64,000 nucleotides of DNA from UBA6168 sp965222975 (GTDB lineage: Bacteria; Bacteroidota; Bacteroidia; Chitinophagales; Saprospiraceae), in NCBI GenBank assembly GCA_965222975.1, contig CBDCVJ010000004.1:1-64000 (forward strand), read 5' to 3'. Positions within the stretch are counted from its first letter, which is position 1. Every line of letters starts with the position of its first letter. The notes beneath the pieces were generated by a model. That model saw only the letters and a program-made list of their open reading frames with translations. It ran no database searches and had not been told where the DNA came from. A program made the position numbers and the translations under genes. Below, one piece after another: positions 52,076 to 60,418 of this stretch.

Positions 52076-52828
52076 CTAATCTGCAAGCGGTAAAAAAGAT
52101 AAACTGATGGCAAATAAGTTCACGAACATATGTAAGAACAAAGGGTATTTGAAACCAAACGAAACCCTTGTATAGCCATAAATTATGGCACTCATCAATT
52201 GGGGTAAAGTAAGAATGGGCAGCAAAAGGACATTAACCAAATTTACCTCATATTTGGAGATATGTATCCAGGCGAAAACTACACAGGAAAGATAAAAAAT
52301 ACATGGAAAATGATTGTTCCAAAAATCAGCCAATTTCTCTTTAATTAATTTGGCATTAAATATTGGGAAAAGAATTAAACCCAATATAATGGCTATTGAA
52401 GTTCTCGTCAAGAAACTTTCATCCACTGCGGAATTTTTCGTTTGATAAATAACCTTCGTTAAAAAATAATAAGTAAGTACGCTTGAAGATAGCGCAAAAT
52501 AAATGGGCTTGAATTTTAAGGAAAGCCTGAACCCAATTTCTTCAATAAGTGGTAAAATCACACCCCCAACTAATAAAAGCATGAATGGGAAGAAGCGGTC
52601 TGCCATGTTTTCACTTTGTACATTTTCGGGATCGTACACTAATGCAAAGAAAATGATTAGTGGAATCAGAAAAATAAATTTTAGCAGGTACAGTCCTATT
52701 GTGTCATATATTTTGATTCTTGTTGATTTCTTATCGCCAGCGGCAACATTGTGAGGTTTTTTGATAAAATTGAAGATGTCTTTTAATAAAGCGTGATAGT
52801 ATTTAAGTTTAATCAGTGGGTAATCCAT
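52076..52828 (-). CDS. CPBP (CAAX-like) intramembrane protease family
   Basis: 250 residues with about seven helices. CPBP motifs: the catalytic EExxxR type LIEEIGFRLSL, FAWIHI (conserved His) and HMFVNLFA (late His/Asn). Members act as membrane proteases in bacteriocin self-immunity or maturation. The start region overlaps the divergent small frame at 52816. No obvious substrate peptide was seen next to it. Confidence 0.78.
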   Translation of the reverse strand: MDYPLIKLKYYHALLKDIFNFIKKPHNVAAGDKKSTRIKIYDTIGLYLLKFIFLIPLIIFFALVYDPENVQSENMADRFFPFMLLLVGGVILPLIEEIGFRLSLKFKPIYFALSSSVLTYYFLTKVIYQTKNSAVDESFLTRTSIAIILGLILFPIFNAKLIKEKLADFWNNHFPCIFYLSCVVFAWIHISKYEVNLVNVLLLPILTLPQLMSAIIYGYTRVSFGFKYPLFLHMFVNLFAISLSFLPLAD

Positions 52829-53088
52829 ATTTTCGTTTTTACGTTGAAGACGAAGTGGTAGGTCACTTGTTACTATTCAAAAACATGAAACTGTCTGGAA
52901 GCGAACATTGGCAATATAAAATGAAAAAGAATTCCGCAAAAAACTATGGCATCAATAAAGTACAAACCATCAACCACAGCTATTTTGGCTTTTTGACCAA
53001 AGCAAAACGAGGAGGCATTATTTCCAGTTTGGCGACTGAAGGAGAAAAGGATTTGGTTTTTCGGACTTTGAATAGGTTTGAAAAGTGA
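52816..53088 (+). CDS. small unknown protein or gene relic
   Basis: 90 codons from a GTG that overlaps the CPBP start. The chain (NMKLSGSEHWQYKMKKNSAK, then HSYFGFLTKAKRGGIISS) has a protein-like composition but no domain that I recognise. The weak start and overlap suggest the surviving 3' part of a longer gene. Confidence 0.35.
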   Translation: MGNPYFRFYVEDEVVGHLLLFKNMKLSGSEHWQYKMKKNSAKNYGINKVQTINHSYFGFLTKAKRGGIISSLATEGEKDLVFRTLNRFEK

Positions 53089-53157
53089 GAAAACAAGAAA
53101 ACCGGAACATCGCCGACGCTTACCCGTTTCTACAATTATGAAAAACCTGATTTCTGA

Positions 53158-53994
53158 ATGATGACTAAAAGAAAAAAAAGAATAACAAAGCGAATAATCT
53201 TAACTGGTATATTATTAATCGGTTTACTTCTTTTAATAATAAAATTAGACTATCGGTTATTATCTGAATTAGGAAGAAACATTCCTAAATTAGAAAGGCC
53301 TGTAAGTAACGAAGCCATTGAAATCATATCACAAAATAAAAACATTATCAAACAAGCCGCAAAAAATTATGGAGTCAGTGCAATAGCCATTGCAGGAATA
53401 ATATTAGCAGAAATGAGTTTGGATCCAGGGCCAATAGATAGATGGGAAGAATCCAGAATAAAAAATAAATACTTGAAAAAAACAAATGAGGAATTAGAAA
53501 AGATGTTTGAAAACACTGAAAATGATATTAAAGAAAGAATCCGAAACGGAAAAAACGAACATGAGTTTTTATTTAAATTCTTCCATCCTTTGACATGGTC
53601 AATTGGCGTTTGTCAAATAACACCAATGAGGGCAAATAAAATTGAAAAAAAATTAGCAGAAAGAAACCAAAGAAATCCCAAAAATATGAAATCAATAATG
53701 GAATCATTATTGGTTCCTGCATTGAATATCGAGTATTGTGCGCAAGAACTTTACGATATCAATCAAAATTATGTTCAATATGCAAATATTGATATTAGTC
53801 AGCTTCCGTCTATTCTCGGCACTTTATTTAACACCGGAAAGTCAATTGAAAAGGCGAAAAAGTATATAGAGAATCCAAATAAAAAACCAGAACCTAATGT
53901 ATTTGGAAAGTACATTGAATTACATACTGATTTATTATTCAACACCCTTAATGATAAGGAAATAGAAGAATTAGATTTTAAGAATACTGACTAA
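53158..53994 (+). CDS. lysozyme/transglycosylase-like membrane-anchored protein
   Basis: 278 residues. Basic N-terminus and one membrane helix (ILTGILLIGLLLLIIKL) then a helical domain with AIAIAGIILAEMSLDPGPID (candidate catalytic Glu) and LTWSIGVCQITPMRANKI, the SxGxxQ pattern of lytic transglycosylase/DUF1402-like folds. It probably acts on peptidoglycan in the periplasm. Strongly A/T-rich with Lys/Asn-rich codons, like the cassette region, which suggests transfer. Confidence 0.65.
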   Translation: MMTKRKKRITKRIILTGILLIGLLLLIIKLDYRLLSELGRNIPKLERPVSNEAIEIISQNKNIIKQAAKNYGVSAIAIAGIILAEMSLDPGPIDRWEESRIKNKYLKKTNEELEKMFENTENDIKERIRNGKNEHEFLFKFFHPLTWSIGVCQITPMRANKIEKKLAERNQRNPKNMKSIMESLLVPALNIEYCAQELYDINQNYVQYANIDISQLPSILGTLFNTGKSIEKAKKYIENPNKKPEPNVFGKYIELHTDLLFNTLNDKEIEELDFKNTD

Positions 53995-54052
53995 AACTTC
54001 GAGTTAATTGAATGAGATTAAGTAATCGGACAAGATTATCGTTACTTTCAAT

Positions 54053-54075
54053 TTTGATGGCTCGACGCCATCAAA
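54053..54075. terminator. short hairpin after the lysozyme-like gene
   Basis: Arms tttgatggc (54053-54061) and gccatcaaa (54067-54075) with loop tcgac, 59 bases past the stop codon; no strong T-tract. Confidence 0.4.
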
Positions 54076-54232
54076 TTCATAAAGGGCTGTTGCTTTTAAG
54101 ACTGTTCCGGATGGATTTTGGGTTCTTAAATAATAACATATCAAAAATCGATCACAGATAAAATTCAATCCAACAACCGATTTGTCAAAACCAACCGCTG
54201 TGCCACCACCCGGGCAAGGTTTTGCCAAACGA

Positions 54233-55266
54233 TCATTTTGTCATCATTTTCAATGAATGGATAGCCTTGGCACTGAACAAAACGATTTCCGTATCTGGGC
54301 CGGCAGCGACGACTTTGGCCGAACGCTTCGTGCCGAGAATGAAAGCGATTTCACCGAATATGTCACCCTCGCTGAGCATGACAACGGTTTTGCCGCCGAT
54401 GACTACCTGGACAATTCCTTTTTGAATATATCCAAGTGCCTTACCAGCGTCATTCTCAGTAATCAAGACTTCTCCTTCCCGGCATTTCACCACCATTGCA
54501 CTGCTCAAAAATTGCTCAAACCCTTCTGCACTCAAACCCTCTGTAAGTGCATGGTGTTTTTCAAAATCCTCTTCCTGCTCAGGGTGGAAGGCCGAACCTA
54601 TCTGCAACTCGCTGTTTTCCCTCACCAATTTATAATACCATTGGCAAATAGACTGATAAGCAGGAAAATTACTCCCTCTCACCAAATCCAATACAGGGGA
54701 ATGAATAAGCGAAAGGTATTCCCAATCGGGCAAGAAAATCATGGGAATGGAGTGCCCATTCCTTGTATCATTTCGAAGCGAACCGATCGGGCGCAACCCA
54801 AAACGTTTATATATCGAAAAAAAGCCGATGTCGCAGGGAATGATCAATGCCTGTCCCCTGCTTTCAAAGTTTCGATAAAACAATGACTGATCAGCACCTG
54901 TGAAATGAGTGTTTTTGCTCGTTTGTCCGAAAGTAAATCGGGGAAAGCACGGCGATTTCAGAAAACCACTCTTCTGGGAAAAGAGCAAGATTGTAAGCCT
55001 CCTTGGATTGGGGGATTTTCACTCAGTTTCACGATGTCATTCAGATAAAGGCAAGCGACAATTTCATTAGAGCGGGTATCTTCACAGGCGGCAAATTGTT
55101 GAAGGGACTCATTTTCTGAAAGACCTGCTGACCCTTCCTCGCCCAAACCAACCATCTGAAGGCAAGTCTGCACCGCTTCTTCGCTCTCGGGAAAATAGCC
55201 ACGGTAAGGGCCGAGCCTTAAGTCCCATTGCAAGGAAAGTTTTTCTATAAGGGTAGTTTGAGTCAT
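54233..55266 (-). pseudogene. frameshifted acyltransferase-like/cNMP-binding gene
   Basis: One protein is spread over three frames. Frame 1 from ATG 55266 (MTQTTLIEKLSLQWDLRLGP) reaches a run of five C on the coding strand (55010-55014). Removing one C continues sensibly (EAYNLALFPEEWFSEIAVLS) to about 54910. A second shift leads into the third frame (QSLFYRNFESRGQALIIPCD, IYKRFGLRPIGSLRND), which ends with a cyclic-nucleotide-binding domain (GEVLITENDAGKALGYIQKG, GEIAFILGTKRSAKVVA). The first half resembles a GNAT-type fold. Two shifts suggest decay, though sequencing error in the homopolymer is possible. Confidence 0.75.
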
Positions 55267-55433
55267 AGGTTTATTTTGCTGCCAGCGTTGATAAAATGAT
55301 CGAGGCAAATCTTTTTCTCATAAAACGTTTGGTGAAGATATAAAACGGGGGACAATTATACTCTATTGCTTTCCGTCAATTCGGAAATTTCATGATGCTC
55401 ACTGCACGGGCAGGAGTATATTAAATTATTCTT

Positions 55434-56123
55434 CTATTTTTTATCCTGCAAAATCACTTCCCCCTTCACCAACCAGGAAAACCCGAACGCAATCAAAGCA
55501 AGGGATTCAAAATAAAAAATCGGTTTGTACTGTTCAAAATTGCCCCAGCCCTTTGACTCGCACAACCAATAAAGAGCGACCCCAACAACACAGCCCAACA
55601 TCACGTATCCACAAATTCTATAGACCATATTTCGAACCTTTTTCCTTTTGGTCATTGGTTTGTCTTCATGGGTTTTGGTAAACTGGAACAGGGAGATATA
55701 GGTCAAAATAAGAAAAAAAGAAATGGCAAAAATCAAATGGAAGATTTGGGAAAATGCAAAGCCAAACCCCGGCTCACAGGTGCAACTTTCAACTACCCTG
55801 TAAGTCGTCGGGCTTAAAGCCAAACCAATGGCACAAACAGATGCTGCCTTGGTTAGAATATTGTCCATTCGATCATACCCCCTGTAACTGTACAAGAAAA
55901 ACGAAAAGGCACTAATAATTGCGAGAAATACATCCCGCATCACCGTATGGTAATAGGCACTGATGGATCTTTGAATTTCTGTACAGTCACTAAAAATAAT
56001 TACCCCAAATGCCATAAAAAACGGCATTGCAATTCCTGCAAAACCAATTGATTTTCGCAGTCCTTTAAATGAAATGACCAACGTATTTTCGCTTTCTTTT
56101 TCGATATGTGTTTTTTGGTTCAT
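55434..56123 (-). CDS. DUF998-like polytopic membrane protein
   Basis: 229 residues, six membrane helices. Conserved-looking stretches SISAYYHTVMRDVFLAIISA, YSYRGYDRMDNILTKAA and ALSPTTY are typical of DUF998-type proteins. No enzyme motif. Monocistronic; it ends 125 bases from the frameshifted gene. Function unknown. Confidence 0.65.
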   Translation of the reverse strand: MNQKTHIEKESENTLVISFKGLRKSIGFAGIAMPFFMAFGVIIFSDCTEIQRSISAYYHTVMRDVFLAIISAFSFFLYSYRGYDRMDNILTKAASVCAIGLALSPTTYRVVESCTCEPGFGFAFSQIFHLIFAISFFLILTYISLFQFTKTHEDKPMTKRKKVRNMVYRICGYVMLGCVVGVALYWLCESKGWGNFEQYKPIFYFESLALIAFGFSWLVKGEVILQDKK

Positions 56124-56442
56124 GATATATTGTTTTTAAAAAATAAGCATACTGGAATATAGTTTTCTTTTTTTCATTTTCAGTCCTGAGATTAAAGCTC
56201 TGAACGAGGGAGTAATTATTTTAAAAAGCACCCCTTCTTTAAGGCGGCTGCTTAGCATCCTTAAATTAATTTTTCACAATAGATAAACCCTCAATGTATT
56301 GGTCGCTGGAATTGTAATTATATATATTTTTTATCCTCTAAAATAATTGTGTTTTTAAAATCAATTATTCATTATATTTTCTAAAAAAATCTATGATGTT
56401 GGTCATTGCATGCAGTGAATTTGGTCAACCTATGTGCATTTT
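56124..56442. other. A/T-rich gap
   Basis: 319 bases. No gene, repeat or clear terminator found; it should hold the promoter of the DUF998-like gene and the 3' end of the Rieske/GltB gene. Confidence 0.4.
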
Positions 56443-58089
56443 CTAAAATTTTCTATCCCCTAAAAAAACACCCGCATACCGAACCCCTGTCAATCGGTGC
56501 ATATCATAATTAAAAGTACTCAAATCATTAAAATTAAATTTGGAAACATCATCATGCCCGCAGGCGCGGGCAACCACTTTTATTAATTCATTCGTGGCGT
56601 GGAAAAAATTATAAAGCTGTTTCGCTGACTTATCAATTTCCAAACGGGCACGCAAATGGTCTTTTTGCGTAGCGATACCGACGGGACAGTTATTGGTATT
56701 GCAGGCCCGCATGCCAAGGCAACCAATGGCTTGCAAAGCGGAATTGGAAACGGCAATGGCGTCTGCACCAAGCATCATGGCTTTGGCAAAATCTTCTGCC
56801 ACCCGCAAACCTCCTGTTATGATAAGCGTCACGTCCGTTGCACCGACCTTATCGAGATGGCGACGGGCACGGGCGAGGGCCGGGATGGTCGGCACATTGA
56901 TATTGTTGCGGAGGATGGTGGGTGCTGCGCCTGTTCCCCCGCCCCGTCCATCGAGGATGATGTAATCCACTCCTACTTCGAGGGCAAAGTCAATATCCTT
57001 TTCAATATGGCTGGCCGCTATTTTATAGCCCACGGGGATACCGCCTGTAATAAGACGCACCTCTTTGGCAATTTCACGAAAATCATTAGGTGATTTTAGA
57101 TCGGGAAATGCGGCAGGGGATATGGCGTTCTGACCAACCTGCAATCCCCGTACAGAGGCAATTTCTACTGTCACTTTCTTTCCGGGCAGGTGGCCGCCTG
57201 TTCCAGTTTTCGCACCTTGGCCTCCTTTGAAATGGAAGGCTTGGGCGAGTTTTACCTTTTCAAAACTAAACCCAAATTTGGCAGAAGCCAATTCGTAAAA
57301 ATAGCGGGAGTTGTTGGCCTGTTCGTCGGGCAGCATGCCGCCCTCGCCAGAGCAAATCCCTGTGCCTGCCATTTCTGCCCCCTTCGACAAAGCGATCTTC
57401 GCTTCCCTTGACAAAGCACCGAAAGACATATCAGAAACGAACAGTGGGATTTCAATTTCCAGTGGCTTATCCGCTTTAGGTCCGATGACCACTTTGGTAG
57501 AGACAGGCTCATCGTCAAGCAATGGGCGGTAGTGCAGTTGGGCAGGCAGGAACTGGATATCCTCCCATTTAGGCAAGGTGTTCCGATCAACACCCATTGC
57601 CTCGGCAGGGCCATGATGCCCCCAGTTTTTCAAGCCATTTTTCGCCAATTCATTAATGTAACGGGTATAGGGTTCGGTGCTTTCAGGATGGGTATCGGCG
57701 TACTGGCCTAGATATTCATTTCGCTTAAATGGCTGTGGATGCAACTCTTCAAAGGCTATCACATCAGCTTTATCCACATACACAACTCCCTCATGAACAG
57801 CGGAATTGAATTTATTTAATACTTCTGAATTATTATATTCACTCACCCCTGTATCAATGCGGTAGTCCCAATTATGCACTCCACAGATGAGGTTGTCGCC
57901 GTCCACATGGCCATCGGAGAGCAGAGCGCCCCGGTGCAAGCAACGGCCATAAAGAACCGATACTTCATCCTCATAGCGAATGATGACGAGGTCGGTATGC
58001 TCGACGAGGGCATGCATGGGTTGGCGATCTTCTAATTGATTGAAATCAGCAATTTTGGTGGGATCAATCAGATCGGTGTAGGTTTTCAT
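56443..58089 (-). CDS. Rieske domain fused to glutamate-synthase FMN domain
   Basis: 548 residues from ATG 58089. The N-terminus is a Rieske [2Fe-2S] domain with CLH (50-52) and CGVH (69-72). The rest is the FMN-binding central domain of glutamate synthase (GltB type): LPGKKVTVEIASVRG, LDGRGGGTGAAP, LIITGGLRVAEDFAKAMMLG and a cysteine cluster CLGMRACNTNNC (C457, C463, C468) for a [3Fe-4S] centre. It lacks the glutamine amidotransferase domain. It is probably a redox enzyme fed through the Rieske cluster; the substrate is not known. A longer start at 58143 has no support. Confidence 0.85.
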   Translation of the reverse strand: MKTYTDLIDPTKIADFNQLEDRQPMHALVEHTDLVIIRYEDEVSVLYGRCLHRGALLSDGHVDGDNLICGVHNWDYRIDTGVSEYNNSEVLNKFNSAVHEGVVYVDKADVIAFEELHPQPFKRNEYLGQYADTHPESTEPYTRYINELAKNGLKNWGHHGPAEAMGVDRNTLPKWEDIQFLPAQLHYRPLLDDEPVSTKVVIGPKADKPLEIEIPLFVSDMSFGALSREAKIALSKGAEMAGTGICSGEGGMLPDEQANNSRYFYELASAKFGFSFEKVKLAQAFHFKGGQGAKTGTGGHLPGKKVTVEIASVRGLQVGQNAISPAAFPDLKSPNDFREIAKEVRLITGGIPVGYKIAASHIEKDIDFALEVGVDYIILDGRGGGTGAAPTILRNNINVPTIPALARARRHLDKVGATDVTLIITGGLRVAEDFAKAMMLGADAIAVSNSALQAIGCLGMRACNTNNCPVGIATQKDHLRARLEIDKSAKQLYNFFHATNELIKVVARACGHDDVSKFNFNDLSTFNYDMHRLTGVRYAGVFLGDRKF

Positions 58090-58350
58090 TTTGAGTGTTT
58101 TTATTGAAAATATGCGGCAAAATACGGAGATGAAAGCCTTCAAAGGTAATTCATGTGAATCTACTTTTTTAAGTGTCGCTATTATGCCTTGAATATGCTA
58201 ACAGCTAACGTCCAAAGGCCAATTGCCGATTGCTATAAGGAGAATGATCTTTATCATATACCCTTGTAGCTTCCACCAAACATGACTGACCATTTGTATA
58301 TATGAGGAGATGTTTCTAATTTTCGGGTTCATTGAACCATCCCATTCTTT

Positions 58351-58716
58351 ATGAAAAAATCAAATGCCGCCCCCCTTTCCCGCCTGATTTCCAACCTCGC
58401 CTCAGAGGCTGTGACTGTGCAAAAAAACATAGATGCCCAATTTGAGGAAGACTGTCAACGATTCAGCCAACTAATTGCCAACACTCCAGAAGGGTATCAA
58501 GAATATCTCTGGCCTTTTGCGCCTCCCCGGCAACGGTTAAGCAATTTTGAAGTAAAAGCCCGAATCCAATTGCAGCAGGAAAAAACAATAGGGGGCAGCA
58601 TCGCCATCGGTGTTCACCTCCTTAATATTTCGGCAGATCTCCGTTTCCAACGGGACACCTCACAAGATTGCCAATTGAAATTTAGCATAAAACAAATACC
58701 TGTACACATTGAATGA
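58351..58716 (+). CDS. unknown operon protein 1 (small beta-module protein)
   Basis: 121 residues, no signal. A helical N-terminal part (SRLISNLASEAVTVQKNIDA) and a C-terminal beta-rich module (NFEVKARIQLQQEKTIGGSI, then LLNISADLRFQRD and IKQIPVHIE). The pattern resembles the larger proteins that follow and also DUF2589-like proteins, by eye only. First gene of a four-gene operon; its stop codon lies in the first unit of an 8-bp tandem repeat. Function unknown. Confidence 0.65.
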   Translation: MKKSNAAPLSRLISNLASEAVTVQKNIDAQFEEDCQRFSQLIANTPEGYQEYLWPFAPPRQRLSNFEVKARIQLQQEKTIGGSIAIGVHLLNISADLRFQRDTSQDCQLKFSIKQIPVHIE

Positions 58717-58758
58717 GAGAATGAGAGAATGAGAGAATGAGAGAATGAGAGAATGAAC
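58711..58758. repeat. 8-bp tandem repeat (gaatgaga)x6
   Basis: Five exact units and a final gaatgaac. The first unit provides the TGA stop of the upstream gene, the same arrangement as the (aattaggg) repeat at 16003. Confidence 0.85.
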
Positions 58759-58814
58759 ATTATGCACTAATCACTATTCAACTAATCATTAATAATCTAA
58801 TAAACTAAATCAAA

Positions 58815-59423
58815 ATGAGTGCACAACCCAGTCAATTGATCCAAGATTTATCGAATGTCCCCAACATCATCAGCAGTTTGGGGCTGGGCATCTCTGCCGC
58901 CCAAAAGGCATTTAATGTGGAATACCTCAACGGCCTTGAGCAACTGTTTGCAATGGCCAAAATGATCCACGGGGAAGACAATCCCAACCGGGATGCCTTT
59001 AAGGACATGTTCATCAATTTGGTCACAACGATGGCGCCGTACCGCTACCAGTTTACCGAAACCACCCTGGCAGTGCGGCTGGATTTGGCGCAATCGGTAC
59101 AACGGGGCACCTCTGCCAAGTTGGGCGTCAGTGTCGGAGCGGTCACTTTGAATGCTGCCATGACCGAGGGTTTTTCCTCCAATTACCGGGCAGCAGCGGA
59201 AATCAAAACGGTTTTGCAGGCAGTGCCTTTCGACCCTGCCCAAGTGGCAACGCTCATCGCCAATGCCAATTCGCTGAACGATAAAGTACTCGACATGCCC
59301 GATCCATCAGCAGTAGATAAAGCGTTTATGGAAAAAAGCGCTGAAATTTTTGAAAGGACTACAGGTGCAAAGCCCAAAAAACTTCCAAAGCCCATAAAGA
59401 AGAGCGGAGGCGCTACTTCGTAA
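58815..59423 (+). CDS. unknown operon protein 2
   Basis: 202 residues, no signal peptide. Helical first half (PNIISSLGLGISAAQKAFNV, GLEQLFAMAKMIHGED) and a beta-rich middle (YRYQFTETTLAVRLDL, SAKLGVSVGAVTLNAAM, AEIKTVLQAVPFD), ending in a Lys/Pro-rich tail. The middle resembles protein 1 and DUF2589-type modules (strand, glycine turn, strand, ...VP). It might be a structural or lipid/protein-binding subunit; nothing in the sequence identifies an active site. A 14-bp hairpin follows. Confidence 0.65.
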   Translation: MSAQPSQLIQDLSNVPNIISSLGLGISAAQKAFNVEYLNGLEQLFAMAKMIHGEDNPNRDAFKDMFINLVTTMAPYRYQFTETTLAVRLDLAQSVQRGTSAKLGVSVGAVTLNAAMTEGFSSNYRAAAEIKTVLQAVPFDPAQVATLIANANSLNDKVLDMPDPSAVDKAFMEKSAEIFERTTGAKPKKLPKPIKKSGGATS

Positions 59424-59448
59424 AAGGCCTTAATAGAACTGCTCAATT

Positions 59449-59481
59449 ACACCTTATAGGTTTTCGCAACCTATAAGGTGT
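59449..59481. terminator. 14-bp hairpin inside the unknown operon
   Basis: Arms acaccttataggtt (59449-59462) and the complement (59468-59481) with loop ttcgc, flanked by aactgc/gcagtt pairing further out. It separates genes 2 and 3 and could attenuate or set their ratio. Confidence 0.7.
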
Positions 59482-59530
59482 TGGGGCAGTTATTTTGATT
59501 TTCAAACAAACCGTTCAACAAAACAACATC

Positions 59531-60418
59531 ATGGCTGCGGACACTGACCAAATCAATATACTTAAATCGCGGATCAATTCCATTAGCAAATGGATGAACC
59601 AAAACGATCTCAGCAAAAAGGCCAACAGGAAAAACCTTTTGAATTTCCTGATGCAATTGGATGCCACGACCGACGCTTCCATTGGGCAACTCGCAGAAGA
59701 GTTGGGCGTACCCCACGATGAAATCGGTTTTGCAGATTTCCTCTCCGACATTGGCGATTCCGTGGTGGCTACCCAACGCCAACTCGACGAGCAGTCAAGG
59801 GTCTACCTGGAACAAATCAAGGGCAATAAGCATATTACTCCTGCCATCTACCGCTTGCCCAAAGTATCGGCCAGCATCAAGTTTGGCATGAGAAAATCAA
59901 AGGGTGAGGGTTTCAACATTATCGTTGCCCAACGCCGTAAAGAAGATGAACGGACGTTGAACCAGTCGCTTGACTTTGAGATCATTTCCGTGCCACCACC
60001 GCCTGATTATCAACAAACCCTCTCTGGGGAAATACCCACCATCGGCTTCATTTTTTCGCCAACAGTCAGACAGGGCATTTTTTCTGATATTGAAAAATAC
60101 CAACCCAAGCCCGAACAAACCAGTTTGAAAAAAGAAATAGAACTCCTGCTTGCCAGCAAAAATGAGGTGCTGATGTTGCAGATTGGCCCCAGGCTGAAAA
60201 AAGGTTTCGACAATTATCTCATCCTATTTGCCAATGAAGAGGGGGAGAAAAATGTCGGCATTTGGTCGCTGCTCAGAGACCCTTCCGGCCAACAAAAACC
60301 CGTTTTTGAAATCATCCTAAAATTTACCGCCTCCAACCGCCAAGGCGAAAACTACAAGGCACTGCGGGACATCATCGTCGCCCACAGCAAGCAACAATCC
60401 AAACTGCTGTCGTCGTGA
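59531..60418 (+). CDS. unknown operon protein 3
   Basis: 295 residues from ATG 59531 (MAADTDQINILKSRINSISK). No signal. An N-terminal helical region is followed by a beta module (AIYRLPKVSASIKFGMRKSK, EIISVPPPPDYQ) like that of proteins 1 and 2, and a second beta-rich part. Its stop overlaps the GTG start of gene 4 (GTGA), so the two are translationally coupled. Role unknown. Confidence 0.65.
   Translation: MAADTDQINILKSRINSISKWMNQNDLSKKANRKNLLNFLMQLDATTDASIGQLAEELGVPHDEIGFADFLSDIGDSVVATQRQLDEQSRVYLEQIKGNKHITPAIYRLPKVSASIKFGMRKSKGEGFNIIVAQRRKEDERTLNQSLDFEIISVPPPPDYQQTLSGEIPTIGFIFSPTVRQGIFSDIEKYQPKPEQTSLKKEIELLLASKNEVLMLQIGPRLKKGFDNYLILFANEEGEKNVGIWSLLRDPSGQQKPVFEIILKFTASNRQGENYKALRDIIVAHSKQQSKLLSS

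Noticed and set aside
54004..54228. 74-codon minus-strand frame
   Set aside because: No start context, no domain, and it crosses a hairpin; more likely noncoding spacer.
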